The notes under the pieces: generated by a model
Told to the model about the DNA's origin: nothing
The model's database searches: none
Seen by the model: only the letters and a program-made list of their open reading frames with translations
Shown here: one piece after another, positions 1-8,514 of the stretch
Layout of the letters: each line of letters begins with the position of its first letter
Position numbering within the stretch: position 1 is the stretch's first letter
Made by a program: the position numbers and the translations under genes
DNA from: Iodobacter fluviatilis
GTDB lineage: Bacteria > Pseudomonadota > Gammaproteobacteria > Burkholderiales > Chitinibacteraceae
DNA length: 64,000 nucleotides
NCBI RefSeq assembly: GCF_900451195.1
Contig: NZ_UGHR01000003.1
Location: forward strand, 620,001-684,000
Reading direction: 5' to 3'

Positions 1-13
1 CTCGCTTCGGCGT

Positions 14-180
14 GCTTCAAAGTGAGATTTAAGCCCTGTGCTACGAGTCTCGATCAATGACAAATGACTGGGGTTGAAAACACTCACGCTCGAAAGAAAC
101 AACTTAATTCAAATCCTGATTTCCTCGGTGAAACTCCGTTTTCTCTGGGGTTAAAGTGTTTCAAAATTTGGGTTTTGCAA
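14..180. repeat. intergenic stretch with fragments of two dispersed repeats
   Basis: No gene is seen from the window edge to the end of nnr at 196. Bases 14-41 match 44077-44105 closely (shared core GATTTAAGCCC followed by a GTGC end, with a few substitutions and one indel). Bases 121-180 resemble 38719-38764 (shared TCNGTGAAACNCCGT and a later ATTTGGGTTTT). Both look like pieces of multicopy intergenic sequence. Short reading frames here are not convincing: no ribosome-binding site and no recognisable product. Confidence 0.5.
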
Positions 181-195
181 CGAAATATCGAAGGT

Positions 196-1653
196 CTAAT
201 ACGCCCCCAAAACCTGATTCAACGCCGCTCTGGCATAGCTTATTGTTTCACTTGCCGTTAAACCAATTCCATTGGGATGCGCTCTGCGCCAATCGTCCGC
301 AGCGCGGCCGTGCAGCCAGCAGCCACTTTGCACTGCATCCAGCGGTTTAAGGCCCTGTGCTGCGAGGGCGGCAATGATGCCAGAGAGCACGTCGCCTTGC
401 CCTGCGCTGGCAAGGGCTGCATTGCCGCTGGCGTTGATGCTCCAGCTTTGCCCGTCGCTGCATACCGAGCCCGCTCCTTTGAGCAAGACGGTGGCTTTAT
501 AGCGCTGTGCGAGGGTAAGTGCGGATTCGATTCTATTGGCTTGCACTGCCTGAGTGCTGGTATGCAGCAGCCTTGCTGCTTCTGCAGGGTGTGGTGTGAT
601 TATGCTGGGGGAGCTGCGCTCTTGCATGGCGGCAGTCAGCTCTGCTGAGCCGGCAAGTAAATTAAGTGCATCAGCATCAAGCAGCAGCGCTAGAGGGCTG
701 GCAATGCTTTGCCGGAGTGTTGCAAGAGCAGCGGCGCTATTGCCAAGCCCGGGGCCGGTAAGCATAAAGCTGAGGGCAGGGTGCTGCAGGGCTTCTTCTG
801 CAGAGTGCAGCATCAGTTCGGGCTGCACTGGGTCTGCGCTCAGCGTTTTATCCAGCAGGCCCAGTACCACGCGGCCTGCGCCTATATGCAGTGCGGCCCG
901 TCCGGCTAGCAAGGTGGCACCTGACATGCCGCTGGCTCCGCCCATCACGCCGACTGTGCCGTAGCTGCCTTTATGGCTGTCTGGCCTGCGTAATAGCTGG
1001 CCCACGCTGACCGGGGCATGGTTTTGTAAATACCCGTCGGCTTCGGGATAGAGATGAGCTGGGATTTGCAAATCGTGCAGGCTGATTTCACCGCACACAT
1101 CGCAGCCCCTAGCGGTAAACAGGCCAGGCTTGTGGCTGATAAAGCTCAGGGTATGAGTGGCGTGAATGACGGCTCCTGGCGCTGCACCACTATCCGCCAT
1201 CAAGCCACTTGGGATATCTAGTGCAATAATCGGGCAGCCCAGTGCTTGTAGCCCGGCCATGATCTGGCCATCTGCTTCAGATGGTGCGCGATTCAGCCCA
1301 AGCCCAAACAGCCCGTCAATCGCCAGGTCGGCATGATCCGGTGTGGCAAGAATGGTTTGGCCGCCAGTGGCCTGCCATTTTGCAAAAGCATTTTTGGCGT
1401 CTGCCGTGATAGAAGGGCTGGTCAGCCTGAGCAAAATGGTTTTGCCTGCTTGCTGAAGCAGGCTGGCGGTGATTAATGCATCGCCACCATTATTGCCCGG
1501 CCCTGCCAGCACATAAATTATTTGTGCTGCGGGATAGTGTTTTAATATCCAGCTGGCGCTGGCTTCACCCGCTCTGTGCATCAGCGATAAACCGGCTGCA
1601 GCGCTTTCGGTTTGTCTTAGTTTCTGGCTAAAAAAGAGCGGGGAATTGATCAT
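196..1653 (-). CDS. nnr: bifunctional NAD(P)H-hydrate epimerase / ADP-dependent NAD(P)H-hydrate dehydratase
   Basis: Repairs hydrated NADH and NADPH: the N-terminal half epimerises R- to S-NAD(P)HX and the C-terminal half dehydrates S-NAD(P)HX using ADP. The 485-residue length fits the two-domain form. The epimerase half (about 1-210) carries the Rossmann-like signature VLAGPGNNGGDAL near residues 48-60. The dehydratase half (about 220-485) carries GSYGTVGVMGGASGMSGA, the TGPGLGN loop, the ITPHPAEAARL motif and NAALASAGQGDVLSGIIAAL, the usual ADP/substrate-site sequence. The ATG overlaps the stop of the upstream PilZ gene as ATGA (1650-1653), so the two are translationally coupled and probably one operon. 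The link to PilZ looks positional, since nnr is housekeeping. The family assignment is firm. Confidence 0.95.
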   Translation of the reverse strand: MINSPLFFSQKLRQTESAAAGLSLMHRAGEASASWILKHYPAAQIIYVLAGPGNNGGDALITASLLQQAGKTILLRLTSPSITADAKNAFAKWQATGGQTILATPDHADLAIDGLFGLGLNRAPSEADGQIMAGLQALGCPIIALDIPSGLMADSGAAPGAVIHATHTLSFISHKPGLFTARGCDVCGEISLHDLQIPAHLYPEADGYLQNHAPVSVGQLLRRPDSHKGSYGTVGVMGGASGMSGATLLAGRAALHIGAGRVVLGLLDKTLSADPVQPELMLHSAEEALQHPALSFMLTGPGLGNSAAALATLRQSIASPLALLLDADALNLLAGSAELTAAMQERSSPSIITPHPAEAARLLHTSTQAVQANRIESALTLAQRYKATVLLKGAGSVCSDGQSWSINASGNAALASAGQGDVLSGIIAALAAQGLKPLDAVQSGCWLHGRAADDWRRAHPNGIGLTASETISYARAALNQVLGAY

Positions 1654-2390
1654 TCGCGTGAGATTCGCTGGCGTTCAATTTTATTAATAAAACGCTGAAT
1701 AAGCGTTTGCATTTTTCCGGATAAATCAAAAAAACGGCAGCCTACCCGCTGTGTTTTAATGCCATTTCGCAGTGTTACATCAATCACAATGCAAACTTGC
1801 ATATCCACTTCAACCACACCTATATCGAGTAGTTGTATGCGGCAATTGTGTAAGGTATCGCCCACGAGCATGGGCAAATCAGGAGATACCCCAAGCAGGC
1901 TTAAGCCACCAAGGCTGATATCTGTGACGGATAGCTCAGTATGCCCTCCGTCAAATGGAATAACACAGGCCACTTTTTGTGACATGGGGATATCCAGGCG
2001 ATAAAAATCACGCCTTTGCATACGCAGAGTTTGGACCGGGCCACTGCTGCGAATCGCTGTGCGTCCTTCATAGGCGACGAGAACTGCATCGGGCAGCTCA
2101 AATTGCACTTTCACTTTATTTACAACGCCCACCAGCAGCATCCGGCCTTCTTTAATCAGCGCGGCATTGGTGACAATATCGTTACTGGCATCAAACAATA
2201 ATTCATTGTCCGTAATGCTGAGCAGGGTACTGATTGCAAATGGCTCTCGTCTTCCTGCAGGGTAAAGGCAAATTATTTCACCGTTATCCAGTAATTGCTT
2301 AAGCAAATACTTTATTTCTATGCTGGCGCTGACGAGATAGGGCCCCGTATCTGATACAAAAACGGGCTCCAGCGTGGGAGGTTGTTGCAT
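1650..2390 (-). CDS. ycgR: YcgR-like PilZ-domain flagellar brake protein
   Basis: Cytosolic cyclic-di-GMP receptor expected to slow flagellar rotation when c-di-GMP is high. The 246-residue protein has an N-terminal YcgR domain (about 1-120) and a C-terminal PilZ domain. The PilZ c-di-GMP motif is visible: QRRDFYRLDIP (RxxxR type) followed by DISLGG (D/NxSxxG type). It overlaps nnr by four bases downstream. Flagellin and a chemoreceptor are found elsewhere in the window, so the organism is motile and the role makes sense. Other PilZ proteins with the same architecture exist, so flagellar-brake function is inferred from architecture rather than from a flagellar neighbourhood. Confidence 0.85.
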   Translation of the reverse strand: MQQPPTLEPVFVSDTGPYLVSASIEIKYLLKQLLDNGEIICLYPAGRREPFAISTLLSITDNELLFDASNDIVTNAALIKEGRMLLVGVVNKVKVQFELPDAVLVAYEGRTAIRSSGPVQTLRMQRRDFYRLDIPMSQKVACVIPFDGGHTELSVTDISLGGLSLLGVSPDLPMLVGDTLHNCRIQLLDIGVVEVDMQVCIVIDVTLRNGIKTQRVGCRFFDLSGKMQTLIQRFINKIERQRISRE

Positions 2391-2542
2391 TGTGTTAATC
2401 AGTAAAAGAAAAGATAAGCTACTTTATATCATTGGCTGGGACTTAATCCTAGCTTGCTTTGCTATGCGCTTTAATGAATATGGTGTAAGTCATTCTATGG
2501 ATTGACTATTGTTTAGGTCATAAATTAAGAGGCCTAGACGCT

Positions 2543-3124
2543 TTAGTTTGCGATAGACAGCAAGGCTTCCAGTTCATCCAGCCGCATTCGTTCTTCTTTT
2601 TGCCGCTCTGCATCACGGGGGCGTACATGTAAGCTGATTGGGCTGTCGTCAAACCAAAAAGAAAATGAAGGGTAATCTGCAAGCTGGCGGCCGTTGGCTG
2701 GCGGCAAAATATCGTAATCAATTTGCTGGTTGAGTAAGAAAATTTCAGCTGATTTAGGGTCATCTAAAAAGATAATTAAATTAATGTCGGAGTTTGCGCC
2801 AGCAACGCCGGATAAAACCGATCCTGTCAGGCAGGGGCGGAAATGGGCCAGAATACGCATCACTTTAAGTGCTTTTTGTCTCAGATTATTGAGGTGATTG
2901 CTGTGTTCTGGGTGGTAAACCGCCCTGTAATTGGCTAGGGCGGTTTCTATTTCCTGATTCGAGGGCATCATGCGCCCCTCGCTAATCCCTAGTTGTCTGG
3001 CGGCCTTTTTTTTGGCAAGGGCAAAGTCATGCAAAAGATCTTCAGCGATTAAGCGCGCCGCACGTTCGGCTATCCGGGCTCGCAAGACAGAAGACTGACG
3101 GTCGAGAACGTGCGGCTTGCTCAT
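2543..3124 (-). CDS. nucleotidyltransferase-like protein
   Basis: A 193-residue soluble protein I cannot name. The centre (about residues 97-120) reads LTGSVLSGVAGANSDINLIIF, which resembles the GS...D.D pattern of DNA polymerase beta-type nucleotidyltransferases, followed by a possible third acidic position in QIDYDILPP. The N-terminus is helical and basic, and the C-terminus is rich in charged residues. The gene follows ponA's stop by 13 bases on the same strand and may be co-transcribed with it. Similar proteins in Neisseriales are annotated as hypothetical or nucleotidyltransferase-domain proteins. Substrate unknown. The second acidic position reads N-I-N rather than D-x-D, so catalytic activity is not assured. 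Confidence 0.6.
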   Translation of the reverse strand: MSKPHVLDRQSSVLRARIAERAARLIAEDLLHDFALAKKKAARQLGISEGRMMPSNQEIETALANYRAVYHPEHSNHLNNLRQKALKVMRILAHFRPCLTGSVLSGVAGANSDINLIIFLDDPKSAEIFLLNQQIDYDILPPANGRQLADYPSFSFWFDDSPISLHVRPRDAERQKEERMRLDELEALLSIAN

Positions 3125-3137
3125 AGTTTAGGTGCCC

Positions 3138-5441
3138 CTAAAAGAGTAATTCCTTGATCTCATCCAGTGGTTGAGCGCTGCCCGCTCCGCCTCCTAATCC
3201 TAATTCTGGATTGGTTTGCAGATATTCGCTGAAGAAATATTCAGTGTATGCGCCACGCTCTGTCTGAATGGTTTGCGGCGTAACCCCTTCAGGTACCGGA
3301 TAGCTCACATTGTCTACGCCTTTAAGCGCCTTACTCATGTAGTTTATCCAGATGGGGAGGGCTGCTACTCCGCCGTATTCCCTTGCGCCTAAAGAGCGGG
3401 GCTGATCAAAACCTACCCATGAAATCGCTACAAGGCCAGGCTGATAGCCTGCAAACCAGGCATCATTGGCATCATTGGTTGTACCGGTCTTACCCGCTAA
3501 GTCGCTTCTGCCCAGGATATTGGTTTTGGCTCCCGTACCCTGCGTGGCCACATCATGTAAGAGGCTATTCATTACAAAAGCGTTTCTGGCATCCAGGGTG
3601 CGCTGTGCGTTTTCCCCTGCAACTTCGGGCTGGGTCTTAGCAAGAACACGGCCCCGGCTGTCTTCAATCCGGTCCACAAAATATGAGCGTACGCGATAGC
3701 CTGTGTTGGCAAACACCGCATAGGCTTCAGCCATTTGTAGCGGGGTTACGCTACCCGCGCCCAAAGCCATTGTCAGATAAGCAGGGTGCTGTTTAGGATT
3801 AAAACCAAAGCGGCTGATATGTGCCTGCGCGTAATCCACACCTATCGCCTGCAATATGCGAATTGTGACCAGATTCCTAGAGCGGGTGAGCGCTGTACGT
3901 ACACTCATCATGCCTTCAAACTTACCGTCACTATTTTTAGGCTCCCAGCTTTGCCCCCCTACCTGAGCAGGATCAATCACCAGTGGCGCATCGTTAATTT
4001 GTGTGGCGGGCGTAACACCGCGCTCTAGGGCTGCAGAATAAATAAATGGTTTGAAGCTGGAGCCGGGCTGGCGCCATGCCTGCGTCACATGATTAAAGCT
4101 GCTGCGGTTAAAATCAAAACCGCCAGCCAGCGCTCTAATTGCACCATTTTGTGGATCTAATGCAACAAATGCACCCTCGACCTGAGGAAGCTGAGTCAGG
4201 CTCCAGCCTTTATCTGTTTGCTTAATCCGTACAATCGCACCCGGGCGGATTCGGGTTGCCGGTGCGATTTTTTCTGACAGCATAGCGCGGGCAAAACGTA
4301 AGCCCTCGGCATTAATTTCAACTTGCTCACCGCCTTTTTTATAAACTTTTACTGACTGAAGGCTGGCACTTAATACGATGGCGGGTTGTAAATCACCTGA
4401 GTCTTTTTGCTCTGCAAGTGCTTCGTCCAGTAGCTCTTCTTTGCCCGGAAGAAGCACTTCAGGGGCAACAAACCCTTCTGGGCCGCGGTAGCCGTGGCGA
4501 ACGTCGTAGTCAACCAAGCCTTGCCGTAAAGATTGATACGCCGTTTCCTGGCTGTCGCTCCGAAGGGTTGTGTAAACTTTGAAACCTTCTGTGTAAGTAG
4601 ATTCCTTATAGCGCTCAACCATCATTTGCCGCACCATCTCGGCCAGATATTCGGCATGCACGGCGTATTCCTGCTGCGTGCGTTTCAGGACTAATGGCGC
4701 GTTTTGAGCGGTGGCATAATCGCTGTCGTTAATGAACTTTAATTCGTGCATACGGCGTAAAACGTATTGTTGTCTGAGCTGCGCACGTTTAGGGTTTACA
4801 ACTGGATTGTAAGCGGAAGGGGCTTTAGGTAAGCCTGCCAGCATGGCCATTTCAGCTGGGCTAAGCTGTTTTAGCTCTTTGCCGTAATAAGTCTGTGCTG
4901 CAGAGGCAAAGCCATAAGCGCGCTGACCCAGATAAATTTGATTAAAGTACAGTTCAAGAATTTGATCTTTCGATAGATTGTGTTCAATCTTAAATGAAAG
5001 GAGGGCTTCGTTAAATTTTCGGGTAAATGTTTTTTCGTTAGACAAATAGAAGTTGCGGGCGACCTGCATGGTAATGGTACTTGCACCCGATTTTGATTGA
5101 CCTGATGTGATATTGCTGATCATTGCTCTGAGTACGCCCAGATAGTCAATTCCGCCATGCTCATAAAAGCGCTCATCTTCAGCCGCTAAAATGGCTTGCT
5201 TCATGAGTAGAGGAACTTGCTCTATAGACGTAAAAGCCCGGCGCTCTTCGCCAAATTCACCAATGAGCACATTGTCGCTGGTGTAAATACGAAGTGGAAT
5301 TTTAGGGCGATAGTCTGTGAGTGCTTCTAAGGAAGGCAGGCGCGGATAGGTAATCACCAGCGCAAAAGCGCCAAGGCCAGCAACAAGGATCATCAGGCTA
5401 ATTAAAATGCCGCAAAAAATAAGTAGAAGGCGTTTGCTCAT
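3138..5441 (-). CDS. mrcA: penicillin-binding protein 1A
   Basis: Bifunctional class A PBP that polymerises and cross-links peptidoglycan at the outer face of the inner membrane. At 767 residues it has the usual length. One N-terminal membrane anchor covers about residues 5-30. The GT51 glycosyltransferase domain shows AEDERFYEHGG and GASTITMQVARN. An OB-like insert follows, then the transpeptidase domain with PGSSFKPFIYSA (SxxK), TRSRN (SxN) and LAGKTGTTNDA (KTG). All key motifs are intact. It is divergent from the pilM operon, the classical arrangement in Neisseriales and Pseudomonas where ponA lies back-to-back with pilMNOPQ. Confidence 0.96.
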   Translation of the reverse strand: MSKRLLLIFCGILISLMILVAGLGAFALVITYPRLPSLEALTDYRPKIPLRIYTSDNVLIGEFGEERRAFTSIEQVPLLMKQAILAAEDERFYEHGGIDYLGVLRAMISNITSGQSKSGASTITMQVARNFYLSNEKTFTRKFNEALLSFKIEHNLSKDQILELYFNQIYLGQRAYGFASAAQTYYGKELKQLSPAEMAMLAGLPKAPSAYNPVVNPKRAQLRQQYVLRRMHELKFINDSDYATAQNAPLVLKRTQQEYAVHAEYLAEMVRQMMVERYKESTYTEGFKVYTTLRSDSQETAYQSLRQGLVDYDVRHGYRGPEGFVAPEVLLPGKEELLDEALAEQKDSGDLQPAIVLSASLQSVKVYKKGGEQVEINAEGLRFARAMLSEKIAPATRIRPGAIVRIKQTDKGWSLTQLPQVEGAFVALDPQNGAIRALAGGFDFNRSSFNHVTQAWRQPGSSFKPFIYSAALERGVTPATQINDAPLVIDPAQVGGQSWEPKNSDGKFEGMMSVRTALTRSRNLVTIRILQAIGVDYAQAHISRFGFNPKQHPAYLTMALGAGSVTPLQMAEAYAVFANTGYRVRSYFVDRIEDSRGRVLAKTQPEVAGENAQRTLDARNAFVMNSLLHDVATQGTGAKTNILGRSDLAGKTGTTNDANDAWFAGYQPGLVAISWVGFDQPRSLGAREYGGVAALPIWINYMSKALKGVDNVSYPVPEGVTPQTIQTERGAYTEYFFSEYLQTNPELGLGGGAGSAQPLDEIKELLF

Positions 5442-5671
5442 CGCTAAGGGTAGAAGATTGGAAGTGATGCTAATTTACGCGATTCTGAGCTTGTATGTTT
5501 GGCATTTATTTTCTGGCATCAAATAATTGAAAAAGCACTAATGTTAGTAATACGCTTGTATAAGAATGAGCTTCACTGTTCTTTCTTTACAGGGATAAGT
5601 CGCGCTGCTACGATCTAAAGTAGATTCGTAACAGTTGTTTTTAAGTGTTTTATTTAAAAAAGGAAAATGAG

Positions 5672-6745
5672 TTGAATCTCGATTTCCTCAAGCCCAAAGC
5701 ACCTGCGCTGATTGGGGTTGATATTAGCTCTTCGTCCGTAAAAATGGTCGAGCTGAGCCTATCAGGAACAACCTACAGCCTTGATCGCTATGTGATTGAG
5801 CTCTTGCCAAAAGATGCCGTAACCGACGGTAATATCGCCAATATGGATGTGGTGGTGGAGGCCGTGCGGCGAGCATGGCGGCAAATGGGCTCTAAAATCA
5901 AGAATGTCTCGGTTGCCCTGCCTGCGGCAGCGGTGATTACTAAAAAAATTCTGGTGCCATCCGGGCTGACCGAGCGCGAGCTCGAGATGCAGGTTGAAAC
6001 CGAAGCCAATCAGTACATTCCTTTTTCTCTTGATGAAGTGAATCTGGATTTCCAAGTGTTGGGTGTGTCTCCGGTCGCCCCTGATGAAGAGGAAGTTCTG
6101 ATCGCGGCTGCTAAAAAAGAAAAGGTGGATGAGCGTGTTGCGGTGATTGAGGCCGCTGGTCTGCGCGCTGTGGTGTTGGATGTTGAATCCTATGCTACAC
6201 AGGCCGCGTTTGAGCTGATGCAGCCACAACTGCCCAATAATGGTGAAAACCAGATTGTGGCCGTGGTGGATATTGGCGCCACAGCCATGCATATGAATAT
6301 TTTCAAAGACGGCCAGTCTATTTACAGCCGTGATCAGGCTTATGCGGGCAATCAGCTTACGCAAGAAATTCAGCGCAAGTTTAATATGTCCAGCGATGAG
6401 GCTGAGCAGGCTAAAAAGCACGGCGGTTTGCCAGAAAACTACGAGCCAGAGGTGTTGCAGCCTTTTATTGATACGCTGGCTCTGGAAATTTCGCGCTCAT
6501 TGCAGTTCTTCTATACATCCAGTAACTACAACTCAGTTGATCATATTTTGTTGGCGGGTGGTTGTAGTGCGATTTATGGTTTGGACGATGCGGTTTCGAG
6601 CCGCACCAATGTGAGTAGCGCAATGCGGGCCAACCCTTTCCAGGGAATGGCAACCGGTAAAGTACGTGGTAAGCAGGTGCAGCTTGATGCACCTTCGCTA
6701 TTGATTGCCTGCGGACTGGCAATGCGGAGGTTTGACCCTTCATGA
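5672..6745 (+). CDS. pilM: type IV pilus assembly ATPase-like protein PilM
   Basis: Cytoplasmic actin-like (FtsA-fold) protein that binds the N-terminus of PilN and connects the pilus alignment complex to the motor. The first start of the open frame is a GTG at 5645, but a TTG at 5672 is better: AAGGA sits seven bases upstream of it and the product then begins MNLDFLKPKAPALIGVDISS, as other PilM proteins do, giving 357 residues. Visible motifs are GVDISSSSVKMVEL (phosphate 1 loop) and VVDIGATAMHMNIF (phosphate 2). ATGA overlap with pilN at 6742-6745 marks a coupled operon. Family assignment is firm; the TTG start is a strong inference. Confidence 0.95.
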   Translation: MNLDFLKPKAPALIGVDISSSSVKMVELSLSGTTYSLDRYVIELLPKDAVTDGNIANMDVVVEAVRRAWRQMGSKIKNVSVALPAAAVITKKILVPSGLTERELEMQVETEANQYIPFSLDEVNLDFQVLGVSPVAPDEEEVLIAAAKKEKVDERVAVIEAAGLRAVVLDVESYATQAAFELMQPQLPNNGENQIVAVVDIGATAMHMNIFKDGQSIYSRDQAYAGNQLTQEIQRKFNMSSDEAEQAKKHGGLPENYEPEVLQPFIDTLALEISRSLQFFYTSSNYNSVDHILLAGGCSAIYGLDDAVSSRTNVSSAMRANPFQGMATGKVRGKQVQLDAPSLLIACGLAMRRFDPS

Positions 6746-7338
6746 TTCGGATTAATCTGCTTCCTCACCGTGAGCAAAAACGTGTTGCACGCCAGAGTCG
6801 CTATTTTGTTCTGCTGGGTATGGCGTGCCTAGCTGCCGTGGCTGTTATTGTTGCGGGCTATCTTTTTTATTCTGCGCGTATCGAAACACAAAATCAGCGC
6901 AATCAATTCCTGACGGATGAAAACACAAAGCTGGATCGTGAAATTTCTGAAATTGAGAAATTAAAAGCCGAAAAGCAGTCTTTATTAGATCGTAAAAAGA
7001 TTGTAGAACGCTTGCAATCCGGCCGTTCAGAAACCGTTCTGGCAATGGATCAGCTTGTCCGTCAAACGCCGGAAGGCATTTATCTGAAAGAAGTGAAAGC
7101 CGTGAATGATCAGGTCACGCTGATTGGTTATGCGCAATCTAATGCACGCGTTTCTACTTTAATGCGTAATTTAAACGATTCAGACATCTTTGAGCAGCCT
7201 GTACTGATTGAAGTAAAAGCCGCTCAGGTCGGGAATCAAAAACTATCAGAATTTATGCTTACCGTTAAAGTGACCCGTACAACAGAAGAAGCGGTAAATG
7301 CCTCCGCTCCTGGCAAACGTAAACAGCAGGGTGGCTAA
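6742..7338 (+). CDS. pilN: type IV pilus inner-membrane protein PilN
   Basis: Bitopic inner-membrane protein of the PilMNOP alignment complex. The N-terminus MIRINLLPHRE is the conserved PilM-binding stretch (INLLP). A single membrane segment follows (about 22-45), then a periplasmic coiled coil (about 48-95) and a ferredoxin-like domain. At 198 residues it has the standard length. It overlaps pilM by ATGA and ends one base before the pilO start. No irregularities seen. Confidence 0.95.
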   Translation: MIRINLLPHREQKRVARQSRYFVLLGMACLAAVAVIVAGYLFYSARIETQNQRNQFLTDENTKLDREISEIEKLKAEKQSLLDRKKIVERLQSGRSETVLAMDQLVRQTPEGIYLKEVKAVNDQVTLIGYAQSNARVSTLMRNLNDSDIFEQPVLIEVKAAQVGNQKLSEFMLTVKVTRTTEEAVNASAPGKRKQQGG

Positions 7339-7339
7339 A

Positions 7340-7972
7340 ATGACACTCGACGAACTACGGAATTTAGATCCTAAAGATGTTGGCAACTGGCCGATGGCAG
7401 CACAAATCGGCTTGATTATTCTGGTCTTTGTTGTGCTCATTTCCGGAGGCTACTTTTATGTTTGGGGTAGCCAGATGGAAGAGCTCGAAACAGGACGGGC
7501 GAAGGAAGAGCAATTAAAGAAAGATTTTATTGATAAGAAAAGCAAGGCGATTAACTTAGATGCCTATCGCCAGCAGTTGCAGGAAATTCAGCAGTCTTTT
7601 GGTGCATTGCTCAGGCAATTGCCAAATAAATCTGAAATGGAATCTCTGTTAACAGAAATCAATCAGGCAGGGGTTGGCCGGGGTTTGTTTTTTGAATTAT
7701 TTAAACCGGGCTCTGAAGTGAAAACTTCTGAATTTGCTGAGTTACCGATTGATATTCGCATCTCGGGTAATTACCACGATTTGGCGGCTTTTGTTAGCGA
7801 TGTTGCTCAGCTTTCCCGCATCGTTACTTTAAGTAATCTGCAGCTTGTATCAACTAAAGACCCTGAAGTGATTTCCATGCAGGCGATTGCTAAAACGTAC
7901 CGCTCGCTTGATGAGGCAGAATTGCAAGCTATGCATCAGGCCGCTCTCGACGCTAAGAAGAAACAGAAATGA
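7340..7972 (+). CDS. pilO: type IV pilus inner-membrane protein PilO
   Basis: Partner of PilN in the periplasm, forming a heterodimer that aligns the pilus base with the outer-membrane secretin. The start was placed at 7340 (MTLDELRNLDPKDVGNWP), right after the pilN stop and behind AGGGTGG; an upstream in-frame ATG at 7298 lies inside pilN and would add 14 residues of shadow sequence. One membrane helix (about 23-43) precedes a coiled coil (about 45-90) and a C-terminal ferredoxin-like domain. 210 residues. It overlaps pilP by ATGA at 7969-7972. Confidence 0.95.
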   Translation: MTLDELRNLDPKDVGNWPMAAQIGLIILVFVVLISGGYFYVWGSQMEELETGRAKEEQLKKDFIDKKSKAINLDAYRQQLQEIQQSFGALLRQLPNKSEMESLLTEINQAGVGRGLFFELFKPGSEVKTSEFAELPIDIRISGNYHDLAAFVSDVAQLSRIVTLSNLQLVSTKDPEVISMQAIAKTYRSLDEAELQAMHQAALDAKKKQK

Positions 7973-8514
7973 AAATCCGTCTTGGATCAATTAAGTCTAT
8001 TCTGCTGATGACGATCGCTACTGCATCCTTAACTGCATGTTTTGGAGAGGAAAATAGTGATCTGAAAAGCTGGATGAAAGAAAGTAGCGAGGGTTTGCGT
8101 GGCAAAGTGGAAGCTTTGCCCGAGGCCAAGCCCTATGTTTCGTTTGAATATAAAGCCTTTGATTTAAGCGATCCATTTCGTGCCGCTAAAATGGAATTGG
8201 CTAAAAAAGGTACGGGTGGTGGCCTAGCTCCGAATACGAATCGTGCCAAAGAAATTTTGGAAAACTACGATTTAGAGAAATTACGCATGGTGGGGACTTT
8301 AACCCAAGGTAAAACTATTAATGGCTTAATCCATGCACCTGATGGCAATTTATATCGGGTAAAAGTAGGTAGTTATATGGGACAAAATTTCGGCATGGTC
8401 ACTGCGGTGAAGGATACCGAAATTCAATTAAAAGAAATTGTTGAGGACAGCGGGGGTGATTGGGTGGAGCGCACTACCAGTTTATCCCTTGATGAAGCGG
8501 AGCAAAAAAAATGA
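7969..8514 (+). CDS. pilP: type IV pilus lipoprotein PilP
   Basis: Inner-membrane lipoprotein that links PilN/PilO to the N-terminal domains of the secretin PilQ. The signal peptide ends in a lipobox LTAC with the lipidated Cys near residue 24 (ASLTACFGEE). The linker includes FDLSDPFRA, a conserved PilP segment, followed by a small beta domain (GTLTQGKTINGLIHAPDGN). 181 residues. It overlaps pilQ by ATGA, so the whole pilMNOPQ set is translationally coupled end to end. Confidence 0.95.
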   Translation: MKIRLGSIKSILLMTIATASLTACFGEENSDLKSWMKESSEGLRGKVEALPEAKPYVSFEYKAFDLSDPFRAAKMELAKKGTGGGLAPNTNRAKEILENYDLEKLRMVGTLTQGKTINGLIHAPDGNLYRVKVGSYMGQNFGMVTAVKDTEIQLKEIVEDSGGDWVERTTSLSLDEAEQKK

